From contig CP136061.1 in the NCBI GenBank assembly GCA_032622095.1, positions 2,914,001 through 2,978,000 on the forward strand: DNA of 64,000 nt. The letters run 5' to 3'. The stretch's first letter is position 1. Every line of letters begins with the position of its first letter. A program made the translations under genes and the position numbers. The notes under the pieces are model-generated. The model was given only the letters and a program-made list of their open reading frames with translations. It made no database searches and was not told the origin of the DNA. This document shows positions 23,565 through 34,805 of the stretch, piece after piece. This DNA is from Siphonodentalium dalli (lineage: Eukaryota; Mollusca; Scaphopoda; Gadilida; Siphonodentaliidae).

Positions 23565-24115
23565 GGAATGATTTGGGGCCTTGTTACATGAGCCGGGACG
23601 ACTCGGTTAGCCGGGACAACCCGGTCCGTTGTGCTTTCTCATTAAAATAATGGTATGCTTTACATGACCCAGGGACAACTCGGCAAACCGAGTTGTCCCA
23701 ACAACTCGGCAAACCGAGTAGTCCCGTCCAGCCTAACCGGGACAACTCGGTTAGCCGGGACAGCTTGGTTGAGTCGGCTCATGTAATAGTGTAACGTAAC
23801 ATGTGACGTAACGCCATTCGTTGTAACTTGACAAGATGTTAGTCAATAAAATGCTTGCGTCGTGTGAGTGAAGTTTAGTCACAATCCAAGACTCTCATTT
23901 ATGGTGTTGCCAACATTATGGACCAATGTCGTGACGCGCGATTGACAACTAGTTGCGTGAACGTCAACCGAGTTGTCCCGGCTAACCGAGTTGTCTCGGC
24001 TCACTTAACACTGTGATCGAGTTGTCCCAGCAGACTGGGTTGTCCCGGCTAACCGAGATGTCCCAGCCCCTAACAGCCCGAGACGGAGTTAATCATTCCT
24101 GGACGGCTGTTAAGA
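23565..24115. repeat. GGGACAACTCGG repeat element
   Basis: The unit GGGACAACTCGGTTAGCC and its complement recur about ten times in two clusters, 23590-23780 and 23965-24070. The perfect hairpin GGGACAACTCGG-CAAA-CCGAGTTGTCCC lies at 23673-23700. The clusters are enclosed by CAGGAATGATT (about 23570) and AATCATTCCTGG (about 24093), suggesting a TIR element of ~540 bp. Confidence 0.65.
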
Positions 24116-24492
24116 AACCAAGGTGTCAGACAAAATCATGTTATTACTATTATTACTAGTACCACACCGTCCTCGTGTGAGCATGCGTTAATAAAAACAA
24201 AGCTTCTTTTATAGCACCCGCTTCTGTTCAACTTCACCTTAACATTATGGAATCTTAACGTGCGGGTAAAATAATGTTAATCTACTAGAGAATGCCCTCT
24301 TGAGTGGTAAAAATGTTAAGTAATAGCATTAATGTTGGAATCAACAGAAAGATATCTGCATGAATTTGAACTGAATACACATGTAAGACTGATCTTTAGC
24401 AATTTGAAAATAGAAACAAATCTTTTTCAGTCCTAAATCAAATAATGATTAAATTAATGTTAAGCAAATACCTGTGCAACCTTAGATTAGAG
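24116..24492. other. No gene recognised
   Basis: AT-rich spacer with several AATGTTAA-type motifs. No family signature. Confidence 0.35.
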
Positions 24493-25445
24493 AGGAAGTC
24501 GGTAGCCAAGAGGTAGCGTACTGGTCTCTCATGCTAGCAGACCGGGCTTCACTACCTGGTCAGGGTATTCTGACAAAACTCAGAACTGGGTCAGATACAC
24601 GAAGTTTGTCAGGCTGAAAAATCTCATTCGAGGGTATCTGGAGAAGTCAGCCCCGCGCAAAGTCGGCCCCATACGAAGACGGCCCCCATGCGAAGTCGGC
24701 CCCAGATATAGGCAGAATAGCCCAATTGCACGATATGGCTATTATACCGATAGTGGCACAATAATATTATCCCCTTATTATGCCGCTAGTGTACAATTTT
24801 TGTGACGTCATTTTGTCGGCAGAATAGCGGCATAATAAGAATACACCCTTATTCTGCCGCTAGCCTTTACCATGATTTTATAAGTCAGCTACTACGATGG
24901 ATCGCAGAGATTTCAGCACCCATCACTGACAGCGACGACGACGTTGTTTGAACTTGTTAATTTAATTTATTATCATATTGTCATTATTATTATTATCAGT
25001 TTCATAATTATATTTGGGGCCGACTTCTCTGGGGCCGACTTCGCGTGGGAGCGTCTTCGCATGGGACCGACTTCGCGCGGGACCGACTTCTCCTGTATTC
25101 CATTCGAGATCACTGAATTAAGATCCGAATGCAAAATGCCGACTTCCCCCATTACAACACTTGTCCAGGTATGTTGTGAGTCGTGGGTGCGCTGTCCAAT
25201 CAGGCACGGACATTAATGGCTGACCCGTGTGGCGTGTACACGACTCGGTGTGTGCACGTTAAAGAACGCTACTGGAGTCACCACAGGGTTATAAAGTCAC
25301 TCGGCCGTGGTGGCACCTGGACCAGTGCGTCTACAACCAGAATTGGTTCCTGCACTGTAATATCTACAGATACAGAAATTCAACAATGCCTACAGGCTCC
25401 AGCTGTCCTGTCCAGTCCAGAGTGCAATAAATTGAATTATCATGT
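24493..25445 (+). mobile_element. tRNA-related SINE, interrupted by a MITE
   Basis: The 5' part resembles a tRNA-derived SINE head. GGTAGCCAAGAGGTAGCGTA fits the Pol III A box (TRGCNNAGNNGG), and ACCGGGCTTCACTACCTGGT sits where a degenerate B box is expected. After AAGTTTGTCAGGCTGAAAAA the SINE is broken at 24633 and resumes at 25101 with TCACTGAATTAAGATCCGAA. The 3' part includes TGCACGTTAAAGAACGCTAC and GTCACTCGGCCGTGG, and ends near CAATAAATTGAATTAT. Excluding the insert it is ~480 bp. The B box is poor, so it is probably inactive and is not an amino-acid tRNA gene. Confidence 0.6.
24633..25100. mobile_element. 468-bp MITE with 8-bp target duplication
   Basis: Inserted in the SINE. The duplicated target is CATTCGAG at 24625-24632 and 25101-25108, a perfect match. 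Termini are GGTATCTGGAGAAGTC and, complemented, GAATACAGGAGAAGTC. The arms (~80 bp) are built of repeats of GCGAAGTCGGCCCCAT. The core has TTATTCTGCCGCTAG and its complement. An 8-bp duplication fits hAT-type transposition, although the termini are not the classical CAGGG. Confidence 0.8.
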
Positions 25446-26077
25446 CACTAACACTAACACTCATAACAGTAACACATTTTACAGTTTACACACATGATGT
25501 CATGAAATTGAATACACTTAACATTGAATTGACTGGTCTTCGTGTACCTATGGTACACAATAATCCATAAAATCATCAAAGAAACATTACAACAACATTC
25601 ATTGTTGCAAATTTCATGAAACACAGATTAATCACTCGTTCAATTTCATTCATGTCGGCCTTGACCTTGTAGTGGAGAGATGGTACACGCTATAAAGTGT
25701 TTGTTGACGCCGATGCCGGCTCTAAATAAAAGTGTAATGTCGCGTTTCTTCGTTGTTTCTCAGTGGATGTGAATGCGATTTGGTACATGTATGTGTGTCC
25801 GAGTTTTGTTTTTTAATTTACAAATTTCGCGTAGAAGATTTGTTTACAATCGAGATGGCTAATCACACACTGTGCCACGGTAATATTTCACCGAATGACA
25901 TGTTATCAAACTAGAAAGGCTGTGATTAATCCTCGATTAATCTAATATCCTAATGATTTTTATCAGATGAAATTAATCATCGATAAGAACGGAGTATCTA
26001 GAACCTGGGAATTAATTTGGTCAGTTGTTGTTGTCTGAATATTCCTCCGTTATATCTGAGCACCCTGTAGTTTCTGC
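25446..26077. other. No gene recognised
   Basis: No repeat or coding family seen. Confidence 0.35.
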
Positions 26078-26232
26078 TGGATTCTGCGCAGTAACCTCCC
26101 GGAAGTCACGTGTGAAATTTACAAAAAAAGCATACACGGTATTTTCCCTCTTGGTATAGAAATATAGAAAAAATATATGACGTCATAATTCACATGCATT
26201 TAGGTATAAACACCCACTGGGGTGGTTGCTAT
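26078..26232 (+). repeat. R550 end fragment
   Basis: Matches 10614-10770 closely (GGATTCTGCGCAGTAACCTC, GGAAGTCACGTGTGAAATTT, ATATATGACGTCATAATTCA, GGTGGTTGCTATAA). It is joined directly to the R430 copy that follows, so the two repeats may be parts of one larger element. Confidence 0.85.
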
Positions 26233-26582
26233 AACGTTTAACTTTTTACAAGGTGGTTGTAGTGTTTTGGCTCGGATTGTCAGTGGCTTCAAAGCACTGT
26301 GCATGGAGTTATGATCTACAATGGAGAGTAACTTCTGTACTGTGCTCATAGCTTATACTGTCAATTAGGCGCAAAACAGGAGAAAACATTTCCCACCTGT
26401 TTGAAAGAAATATGTTTGTTTAACCTTTGTGTATTTATTTAATGGCAATTTTTAATTTATTTACCAGCATCGGTATGCTTGAATGACTCCTCAGCGTAAC
26501 ATTTCAATCAGCCCTCAAGGCAAGCACAGATGGGTGACTCACAATTAATGTTCACCGACTTGAAGGACAGTGAAAGAAAGTT
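26233..26582 (+). repeat. Dispersed repeat R430, copy 2
   Basis: Close copy of 18031-18461 but without the internal ~93-bp duplication (a single CAGTGGCTTCAAAGCACTGT). It ends with TTCACCGACTTGAAGGACAG. Confidence 0.8.
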
Positions 26583-28017
26583 ATTTATTCCACTGGGCCC
26601 TTGCCAAATACATTTAAATAAATATATATACACCACCCATGACCACACAGCTAACGCATGTATGCATAATTTTACACACACCCATAACAATACAGTTATA
26701 CAAGTTATTGACGCACACACACACACACACATGTACACCATTTCAAAATATGGCACTTTTGTCCGGCAGTCGTGATACGATAGATGTGTATTTCGCTGAT
26801 ACATCACACTATATCAAGGAACGACAACTGTATCAAAAGCCGTCGTTTGGTATGTCGGATAACTTTTAGAGTTTCCTCGCTTTCATCAGGACTTATCAGA
26901 TTTCAAAGACAACTGTTTCGTTTTGTCGGGGGCTCCAAAACTAGTCAAACGCAAACTTATCTTTCAACATTATGTTGACGGATGATTAGCTGTAGTCAAC
27001 ATTGATCTTAAAACGAAAGCATTTCGTCTGAATCATAAAATTTGACAAGTTATTTATTCCTTAGACGACAATAAATGGTTATGTTTCGCCCGATATCGGA
27101 TCCGCGTGCAGCTAAGGAATTATAATCCGAATTTATTTCTCGAATTCTGCATTGCACACAATGACCCACTCCCCATTCTGCAAGTCCTGTTACAAATTGT
27201 ACGTTCCATAGATTTTGAAAATATTGATCACATTAAGATGAAAACATGATTATAACCATACATAAAGCTAAATGTGTTCCTAAAGTGGAATTGCCGTTTC
27301 CATAGTGCCCTTTGCGCGAGTCTGGTAATATAACTGTTGCGTCGCAGTTTAATGGGACCATTTGGAAGACGTGTATGGATCATTTCTCACAACACCATAT
27401 TATGCTAAAGTTTTTTATGCTCTGTAGACATCCACCGAACACATAAATGCGTTTTGCTATGAAGCGTAACTAGTGTATCATCGCTTTTAACATTGTAAAT
27501 TCTTGAGATTTATCCGAAACGCTCTTTAGGAACTTTTGGTCAAATTAGAGTGGCCCGCTCTCCATATAATCCAGATTAATTTTAGTCTCAAGTTTAGATA
27601 AGTTTAATTGGCAAAAAACATCCTTATAAGGACAGTGTGCATAACTAATAACATATAATTGTACATTGTGTATTGAACAGTATAATAAATGATATTAATA
27701 TAAGATCAAGCTGAATAAGCAATGGATCATCTATTCTGTATTTGTTCATTGATTTATGATACGATGCTCATCACGTGCGGAGAATAATCTTCGGATCATA
27801 TGACAAATTGAATTGCATGTATTTGAAACATTGTTGAATAAGAGTTTGACAAGCTGTTCAGTTTGGGTCATGCTTTCAAAGTCTGAGAACTGTGTCTGCA
27901 TCAGGTTTGTGAGCTCGAGACGGTGTGTGCGGTAAGCGCTGCCAACGTATGATTAATTATTCGCAGTCTAGTGAAAACGATTATATTTTCTATTGATGTT
28001 GTGTGAAGAAGATAAGG
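26583..28017. other. No gene recognised
   Basis: A (CA)n run lies near 26713-26732. Short open frames on both strands around 26508-26978 have no family motifs. No other structure seen up to LINE-A. Confidence 0.35.
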
Positions 28018-28418
28018 TTATATTTCGTACTTAAGTTTGAAAAGTCGGTATGTTCGTAACTTATTACTTCCCGTTTTTGAATATATATAATAATCTTCAA
28101 TAAGATTTCTTTTGAATTGACTCAGTACGGGACCAGCGTTTTGGAGGGCCGCAATATTCCACCCCAGTGATTCTGCCGTTTTAAAGATTGATTTCCTAAC
28201 CGATGCCACCTGTTGTTCCAACGCAGCACTGCGGGGAAGATTACAGTCCGACCGTGACAGTAACATAATCACATATGATGAAAGTCTGCATGCCACATCA
28301 ATGAATAATGGGTGGCTCCCTAACTCAGCGCGGACAGCGTTGTTCAAAGAACATTTACCGACTCCGAGTAACCGTTTACAGTATTTTAAGTGTACATTTT
28401 CACATGGCAGGCGGTCGT
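28018..28418 (-). pseudogene. LINE-A reverse transcriptase, C-terminal part (distal to insertion)
   Basis: The minus-strand frame reads CRLLGVGK-like then NAVRAELGSHPLFIDVACR and ends at a stop just below 28018. The order 'HLKYCKRLLGV', 'AVRAELG.PL' is the conserved segment after the RT domain in a lineage of invertebrate LINE proteins. The frame is open up to the target duplication at 28419-28427 and continues, on the other side of the 13.4-kb insert, at 41842. Endonuclease and RT catalytic domains are absent, so this is an old fragment. Confidence 0.75.
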
Positions 28419-28427
28419 GATTTTTAA
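28419..28427. other. 9-bp target duplication, left copy
   Basis: GATTTTTAA abuts the GGGATCTACT terminus; the right copy GATTTTTAG at 41833-41841 differs at one base. Removing the insert plus one copy restores an open LINE-A frame, which confirms the boundary. Confidence 0.85.
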
Positions 28428-28709
28428 GGGATCTACTAAAAGACGGGACGGGACGATTTTCCGGGACGGGACGGAACGATTTGTCTAAAAGACGGGACGG
28501 GACAGAACGAATATTTAAAAGTCATTTTATTCGGAAATGAAAGAGTTTAGAGGCACAAACATGGTCTCAACTTGTTTATTGGTATCTACTCTATACGAAT
28601 GTGATGTTTTCCCGATATAATTGAGCGTATGCTGAACGGTGAGCGTTCGAATAACGAAGCGTCGAAATTAGGGAAATTTATCACTTCTGGGACGATAATC
28701 TAAACACTA

Positions 28710-29700
28710 AAAGTCATATTTCGTTTACATTTTCATGTCTGGGTGACGGATTATTGCAGAAAATGTTTGTCTAATATATACTAAATAGTAAAATAGAAGT
28801 TTGCACTTGCTTTCTGCTGACAAAAGTAGTGTTTTTATCCACGGGACGATGACATCCGCATTCTTGAAAAATCTGCATTCCGCCGAACGAAAATCTTCGA
28901 AAATCTTAACAGAAAAACTAGCATTATGTTCACATTTTCATGTTTGGGTGACGGATTATTGCAGAAAATGTTAGTCTAATATATACTAAATAGTAAAATA
29001 GAAGTTTGAACTTGTTTTCTGCTTGTAAAAGTAGTGTTTTTATCCACGTGACGATGACACATCCATTCTTGAAAAATCTCCATTCCGCCGAACGAAAATC
29101 GTCGAAAATCTTAAAAGTAACTCTCGCATTTCGTTCACATTTTCATGTTTGGGTGACGGATTTTTGCAGAAAATGTTAGGCTAATATATACTAAATAGTA
29201 AAATAGAAGTTTGCACTTGTTTTCTGCTGGAAAAAGTAGTGTTTTTATCGACGGGACGATGACACCTCCATTCTTGAAAAATCTCCATTCCGCCGAACGA
29301 AAATCTTCGAAAATCTTAACAGAGAAACTGGCATTAAGGTTCACATTTTCATGTTTGGGTGACGGATTATTGCAGAAAATGTTAGTCTAATATATACTAA
29401 ATAGTAAAATAGAAGTTTGAACTTGTTTTCTGCTGGTAAAAGTAGTGTTTTTATCCACGGGACGATGACAAATCCATTCTTGAAAAATCTCCATTCCGCC
29501 GAACGAAAATCGTCGAAAATCTTAACAGAAAAACTAGCATTTCGTTCACATTTTCATGGTTGGGTGACCGATTTTTGCAGAAAATGTTAGTCTAATATAT
29601 ACTAAATAGTTAAATAGAAGTTTGCACTTGTTTTCTGCTGGTAAAAGTAGTGTTTTTATCGACGGGACGATGACATCCGCATTCTTGAAAAATCGGGAAC
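28710..29700 (+). repeat. ~210-bp tandem array in left arm
   Basis: Five units with GGGTGACGGATTATTGCAGA, TAGTCTAATATATACTAAAT, GTTTTCTGCTGGTAAAAGTA and TCCATTCCGCCGAACGAAAA; unit marks near 28741, 28953, 29152, 29361 and 29563. The same units, inverted, form the right-arm array at 32794-33262 plus 40819-41540. A 69-codon frame at 29135-29344 is a chance frame in one unit. Confidence 0.85.
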
Positions 29701-29854
29701 TACTATTTCACTGATCAGTAAACTGAATCAGTAGAATATGCTAAAACACTGAATGATGTCGATCGATATATCACTATAGTCGGCAAATCTGAACACTAAA
29801 AGCTATATTTCGTTCACATTTTGATGTTTAGGTGTATGGGCATGCAGCCAAATT

Positions 29855-30415
29855 AACATATACTCAAATATTTGGAGATATCTCTAAATATTTGAAGATA
29901 TCTCTAAATGATTTGGAGATATCTCTAAATATTTGTAGATATCTCTAAATATTTGGAGATATCTCTAAATATTTGGAGATATCTCTAATTATTTGGAGAT
30001 ATCTCTAAATCGGTACATATCTATAATTGGATTTGAGATTAACCTTATCTCTAAATCAATTAGAGATATCTTTAAATCCCCAAATCATTTGAAGATATCT
30101 CTAAATCCTTTGAAGATATCTCTAATTCATTTAAGGATATGTTCTATTTGAACATATCCGCAATAAAAACCTTTTTCTGTAATTCGATTTGAAGTTATCT
30201 CTAAATATTTGGAGATATCTCTAAATCGACATATCCACAATTGAGCATATCCATAATTAAGTACTTCTCCATAATTCGATTTGAAGATATCTCTAAATAT
30301 TTGAAGATATCTCTAAATATTTGAAGATATCTCTAAATAATTGGAGATATCTCCAAATGAATTAGAGATATCTCCAAATAGAATTGTAGATATCTCTAAA
30401 TCGACATATCCACAA
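29855..30415. repeat. AGATATCT palindromic minisatellite
   Basis: About 25 copies of the ~20-bp unit AAATATTTGGAGATATCTCT, each centred on the self-complementary AGATATCT, with spacers AAATATTTG or AAATCATTTG. It sits just inside the left arm of the foldback element. Confidence 0.85.
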
Positions 30416-31735
30416 TTACAATTTGAAATGAACATAAAACATATAATAATAATAAATTGTCCCCGCCAATTCCTTTGTGATTCATTGTTTGATTACACAA
30501 GTTGTCCCGCTCTCATTGTTTGGATACAATGAGCGCGATCCTCTGCATAACCTTCGGGAATGACTTTGTTTCAGTCGATCTTGATGCGAGACGATGTCTA
30601 GTCGTCATGTATAGCCCATCTGTGGGCGATATTTTTAGACGCCGAAGTCAAGTTGCCACGCAGTCGTCAATGACGCTTCGTTTACATAACACGAATCGTG
30701 GAAAAGTGGCCATGGACATTTTAATATGTATGAATCAGAAATTGTGTTGAGCCAATATTGTTATCACCACATATGAACTGGTTCCATTAACATAACTATT
30801 GACAATGTAATGATGGGTAAATATTGGATAACCGTTGAACAGTTTAACTTAATTTCTTGTGCGTTTGTAGTGCACGTGGTGCTCTACCAATCACTGGGTC
30901 CGAATTTGTCGCCCAATTCCGAAATACCCGATTTCGACTAGCGTGTGCCAAATGGGGCTCTACTTCAAATCACGGACTCATAAAAAAGTGCATGCATCAT
31001 AAATTCATATCCGCAATTCTAAGTATGCGTACATGTATGTACATGTATTTAAGTGCCGAATGCTATTATACACACGAATAGTGATACTCAACTACAAGTA
31101 ATTTATGTGAAAATAAAAATAAAATAACAAAAATCTTGGAAGGAGCTAAAAGTAAATCGAACAATATATTTATATACAACTGTGTGTAGTCTGTATAATT
31201 ATATGTATGCCTACCATGCACACTACGGCGTAGTCAGCCTATATTCATGAGTGACACGGTGACATGTATGTGGTGGGTTAGTTAGAGGTGATCCCATTTC
31301 TCACTCCAAATATTGAACCAAAGTTTAGTTAAAACTTTCAACAGTTGTAAATCTATATGCCTGCCTTTTGACCAGTTGACATACTGATGCACTCTACCAC
31401 ACTGACTCTCATATTTTTTTCTGCATCTCACGAATTGCTCTTTATCATAGTGGGCCTGAATACCCACATATCATGATGGTTCATCTCAGTTCCGTCTCAA
31501 ATTTCTGCCCAATTCTTTTCAATAATATGGCCAGAATCACAAAAGAGCTTCCTTGCAAAATTCCATACTGCAACTTTAAAATGAATTTGTCATGCCCCAT
31601 ACGGAACTGGAACAATTATAATAGAACGTATTTGTCAGTCAATTAACTAATACGTACAATAACCAAGTGAGTCACAATTTGCTATCTTTTTTTGGATAAC
31701 GCAGAGAATAATGTTCGGGATATGTTAACTTTTAA
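30416..31735. other. Element interior, no gene recognised
   Basis: Open frames at 30502-30750 and 30857-31081 lack any family signature and are not called. No transposase motif found on either strand. Confidence 0.35.
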
Positions 31736-32700
31736 CTTTTTACAAGTTTGGTTGCCATTTTGGAAGCCACCTTGAGCTTTTTAGTCTTTAATCACCACAG
31801 TGTGGCACACTTAAGATAGACCAAAACAATAAACACCTTTGATACCAAAGATAGTTGCATTTTACATGAACAAATGGTCGAACCCTGAAAAGTTAATTTT
31901 TGCCAATATTTTTGTCAAGTTTGTGACAGAAAAATCCCATATTTCTGGTGATGTCAGTGGTGACAATAGTAAAAATGATTCATGGTGCATTAGACATGTT
32001 AGTATGCAATGTATAGAATACAGATTAGCCAATTGTATACATCAACCACAACTTCTAAGCGATTGCACCCTGGGGCAATATTTACCATTTTCCATATTTT
32101 GGCGGCCATTTTCGCAGCCATTTTGAGCCAAGGTAAGATTTTTGGTTCCAGAGAGTTGGAATATTCATTGGTAATGATATGCCTCACTTACATTACAATG
32201 TTCTTTTCATTTCTTGATGAAATATGACTAGAATCCCAATTGTGATTTTTTGTAAAATGTTGTACCGCGTTCTGTAAAATCGAATTTTTGAGGGATCAGA
32301 AGGGGTTAGGACCCTAATAGTTGCACATTTAATTGCTCCAATGATCAGTTAATATACAAAACACTAAATAAAGTCGTATTACTCAACCAGTTCCAAACAG
32401 CATGAATTGATCTAGAAGATATTTGTGAAAAAATGTCATATTTTAAACTTCCGGCGGCCATTTTGGCGGCCATCATAGATAGTGAGTTTCAATTTTGTCC
32501 CAAAAAAGTGTCATTATGTCTTAGCTTCACGAAAATATATACATTTGTATACATTTTACAAGATTTTCCCGCGTTAATTTGCATAAAACTGATCAAGTTC
32601 TGGTCTGAAAAACGGCGGCCATGATGGACGCCATCTTGTCTGGAGTCTACACGGCCACTTTTTTTTCTTGTTAACATTGCTTAAAAGTTGAAGGACATAA
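31736..32700. repeat. Diverged ~350-bp repeats with GGCGGCCATTTT cores
   Basis: GCCATTTTGGAAGCC (31752), GGCGGCCATTTTCGCAGCC (32101), GGCGGCCATTTTGGCGGCC (32454) and GGCGGCCATGATGGACGCC (32614) are spaced about 160-350 bp apart and accompanied by similar AATATGACTAGAATCCCAAT-type sequence (also near 31530). This is read as a decayed tandem array, with moderate certainty. Confidence 0.45.
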
Positions 32701-32793
32701 TAAGGAACAAAATGAGTGGGGTGAAGTTAAGTCCCAGGGGGGTACAAGGGTATCCCTATTAGCTCCCGGACTAAATACAGGAAGAAAACATCA

Positions 32794-33262
32794 TGTGGCC
32801 GCCCTACATTTTCGTTCGGCGGAATGGAGATTTTTCAAGAATGGATGTGTCATCGTCCCGTGGATAAAAACACTACTTTTACCAGCAGAAAACAAGTTCA
32901 AACTTCTATTTTACTATTTAGTATATATTAGACTAACATTTTCTGCAATAATCCGTCACCCAAACATGAAAATGTAAACATAATGCTAGTTTTTCTGTTA
33001 AGATTTTCGACGATTTTCGTTCGGCGGAATGGAGATTTTTCAAGAATGGAGGTGTCATCGTCCCGTCGATAAAAAACACTACTTTTACCATAAGAAAACA
33101 AGTTCAAACTTCTATTTTACTATTTAGTATATATTAGACTAACATTTTCTGCAATAACCGTCACCCAAACATGAAAATGTGAACATAATGCTAGTTTTTC
33201 TGTTAAGATTTTCGAAGATTTTCGTTCGGCGGAATGCAGATTTTTCAAGAATGCGGATGTCT
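32794..33262 (-). repeat. Right-arm ~210-bp array, inner segment
   Basis: Inverted relative to 28710-29700: TTCGTTCGGCGGAATGGAGA, TCGTCCCGTCGATAAAAA, GTCACCCAAACATGAAAATG. It stops within a unit at ATGCGGATGTC, where LINE-B begins, and the same unit resumes at 40819 with ATCGTCCCGTCGATAAAAAC. Confidence 0.85.
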
Positions 33263-33310
33263 GTATCTCTGTATCTGTAGTTGTTACGTCATAGTGACCA
33301 AAGCTGGCTT
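33263..33310 (-). other. LINE-B 3' end
   Basis: Downstream of the LINE-B stop, the minus strand ends in short ATACAG-type repeats (ACAGATACAGAGATACAGA) and joins the array. A short repeat rather than poly(A) tail is usual for several non-LTR groups. Confidence 0.65.
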
Positions 33311-34803
33311 TTACAGGACGGTGTGAGGAGCGCTATTTTGTTCTCCTAGAGCCGCCTTGAATGTTTCTAGGTCGGCGGCATTGACCGTGCTGTTGTCCAG
33401 TTTGTTCCAGTCAAGTACAGTCCTCGGAAAGAAGGAATATCCGTATTGGTTTGTGTTTGTATGAATTGGTTCGTAGGCACTTTCGTTATTTGTGGTTAAT
33501 TTCTCCACGATGTTGTCACTAACAAAGTCCTTGAATTTTGTGGGTTTCTTTTTCCTCTTTGGGCGGTAGTTTCTTAGGTAGTGTTCGGAGTTGATGCCCA
33601 GGGCTGATCCCTTAACCACTTTGTAAAATACATGTAGTGTCAGTCTCTGTTCCTTTCTTCTTGCTTCTATGGATGGTAGTTGAAGTTCACTGAGCATTGA
33701 TGTTACACAGCCTTTCTCTCTCGTTCGGTAGTCCTGTTTTATAAATCTTGCTGCTTTGCGTTGCACCTTCTCCAGTTTTGTCTTGTCCTTTTCATAGTGT
33801 GGATCCCAGATTGTTGCTACATACTCTAGCTGAGGGCGGACTAATGCTATGTATGCCGTTTTTCTAAGATCCATTTGGCAGTACCTGAGATTTCGCCGGA
33901 GGAAGCCGAGGGTGGAGTTTGCCTTCTTCGTGGTGGACTCGATGTGGTGCTGCCACTGCATGTCATTGGAGAATTGGACGCCAAGGTACGGGTTGTTTGT
34001 GACTTCTTGGAGTATCTGCCCTGCTAGTTGGTAAAATCTTTGTGTCTTCTGCTTTAGGCTCATAATGTAGCACTTAGTTGGATTAAAGCGCATCCCCCAT
34101 TTGGTGGCCCATGATTCCAGTTTGCGTAGATCTTGTTGCAATATTTCGTGGTCTTCGTAGGTGTTTATCTGGCGGTACAGGAGGCAGTCACCTGCGAATA
34201 GGCGGACATGTGATGTTACTGTGTCCGGTAGGTCATTTTTGTGGCAGAGAAAAAGCGGCGGTCCCAATACAACTCCCTGTGGTACTCCCGATAGCACGTC
34301 AACTTCTTCTGAGTAGTATCCCTCGAGTGCAACTATCATCTTTCTTTCTTTCAGAAAGGATGCTAGCTATCTGTTGACCGGGCCTGTGATACCGTAGTGA
34401 TTTAGTTTGGTCTGTCATGTGGCACAGTGTCGAAAGCGTTGGAGAAATCAAGGATGGCCACGTCGATCTGCTTCTTGTTGTCCAATAATTGTAAGATGTC
34501 TTGTGTTGTCACTGCTAGTTGTGTTTCGCAGGAATATCCCCTTCGAAAGCCATGGTTTAGCTTTGTTAGTATGTTGTGCTTCTCCAGATGTTCATGGATA
34601 TGGCGGCATATGAGATGTTCTAGTAGCTTGCACGGTACTGATGTTAGGGACACAGGACGATAGTTTTTCGCTTGATGTCGGTCTCCTTTTTTGTAAACTG
34701 AGGCTATGTTGGCGCTGCGCCAGTCCCTTGTCAATGTGCCTGTGTCTAATGATAGTTGGAATATGAGCCTGAAGGCAGGTGCCAGTTGTTTTGAATACTT
34801 CTT
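33311..34803 (-). pseudogene. LINE-B reverse transcriptase, palm and C-terminal part
   Basis: On the minus strand: DWRSANIASVYKKGD, NYRPVSLTSVPCKLLEH, AILDFSNAFDTVPH, then SGVPQGVVLGPPLF, LFAGD, NPYLGVQFSNDMQW, ALVRPQLEYVATIWDP and KVQRKAARFI. This is the order of a non-LTR reverse transcriptase palm and thumb, followed by a ~150-residue C-terminal tail. Defects: a frameshift near 34412-34418 after the DTVPH motif, an in-frame TAG at 34367-34369, and the catalytic FADD changed to FAGD at 34187-34198. It is therefore a dead copy. Clade (CR1/Jockey-like) not determined. Confidence 0.9.
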
Positions 34804-34805
34804 TA

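Noticed and set aside
24493-24565. Functional tRNA gene
   Set aside because: The A box fits but the B box is poor and no cloverleaf with a proper anticodon arm is evident; SINE continuation downstream explains it.
29855-30415. CRISPR-like or regulatory operator array at the AGATATCT repeats
   Set aside because: Spacers are not unique and the units are a simple palindromic minisatellite.
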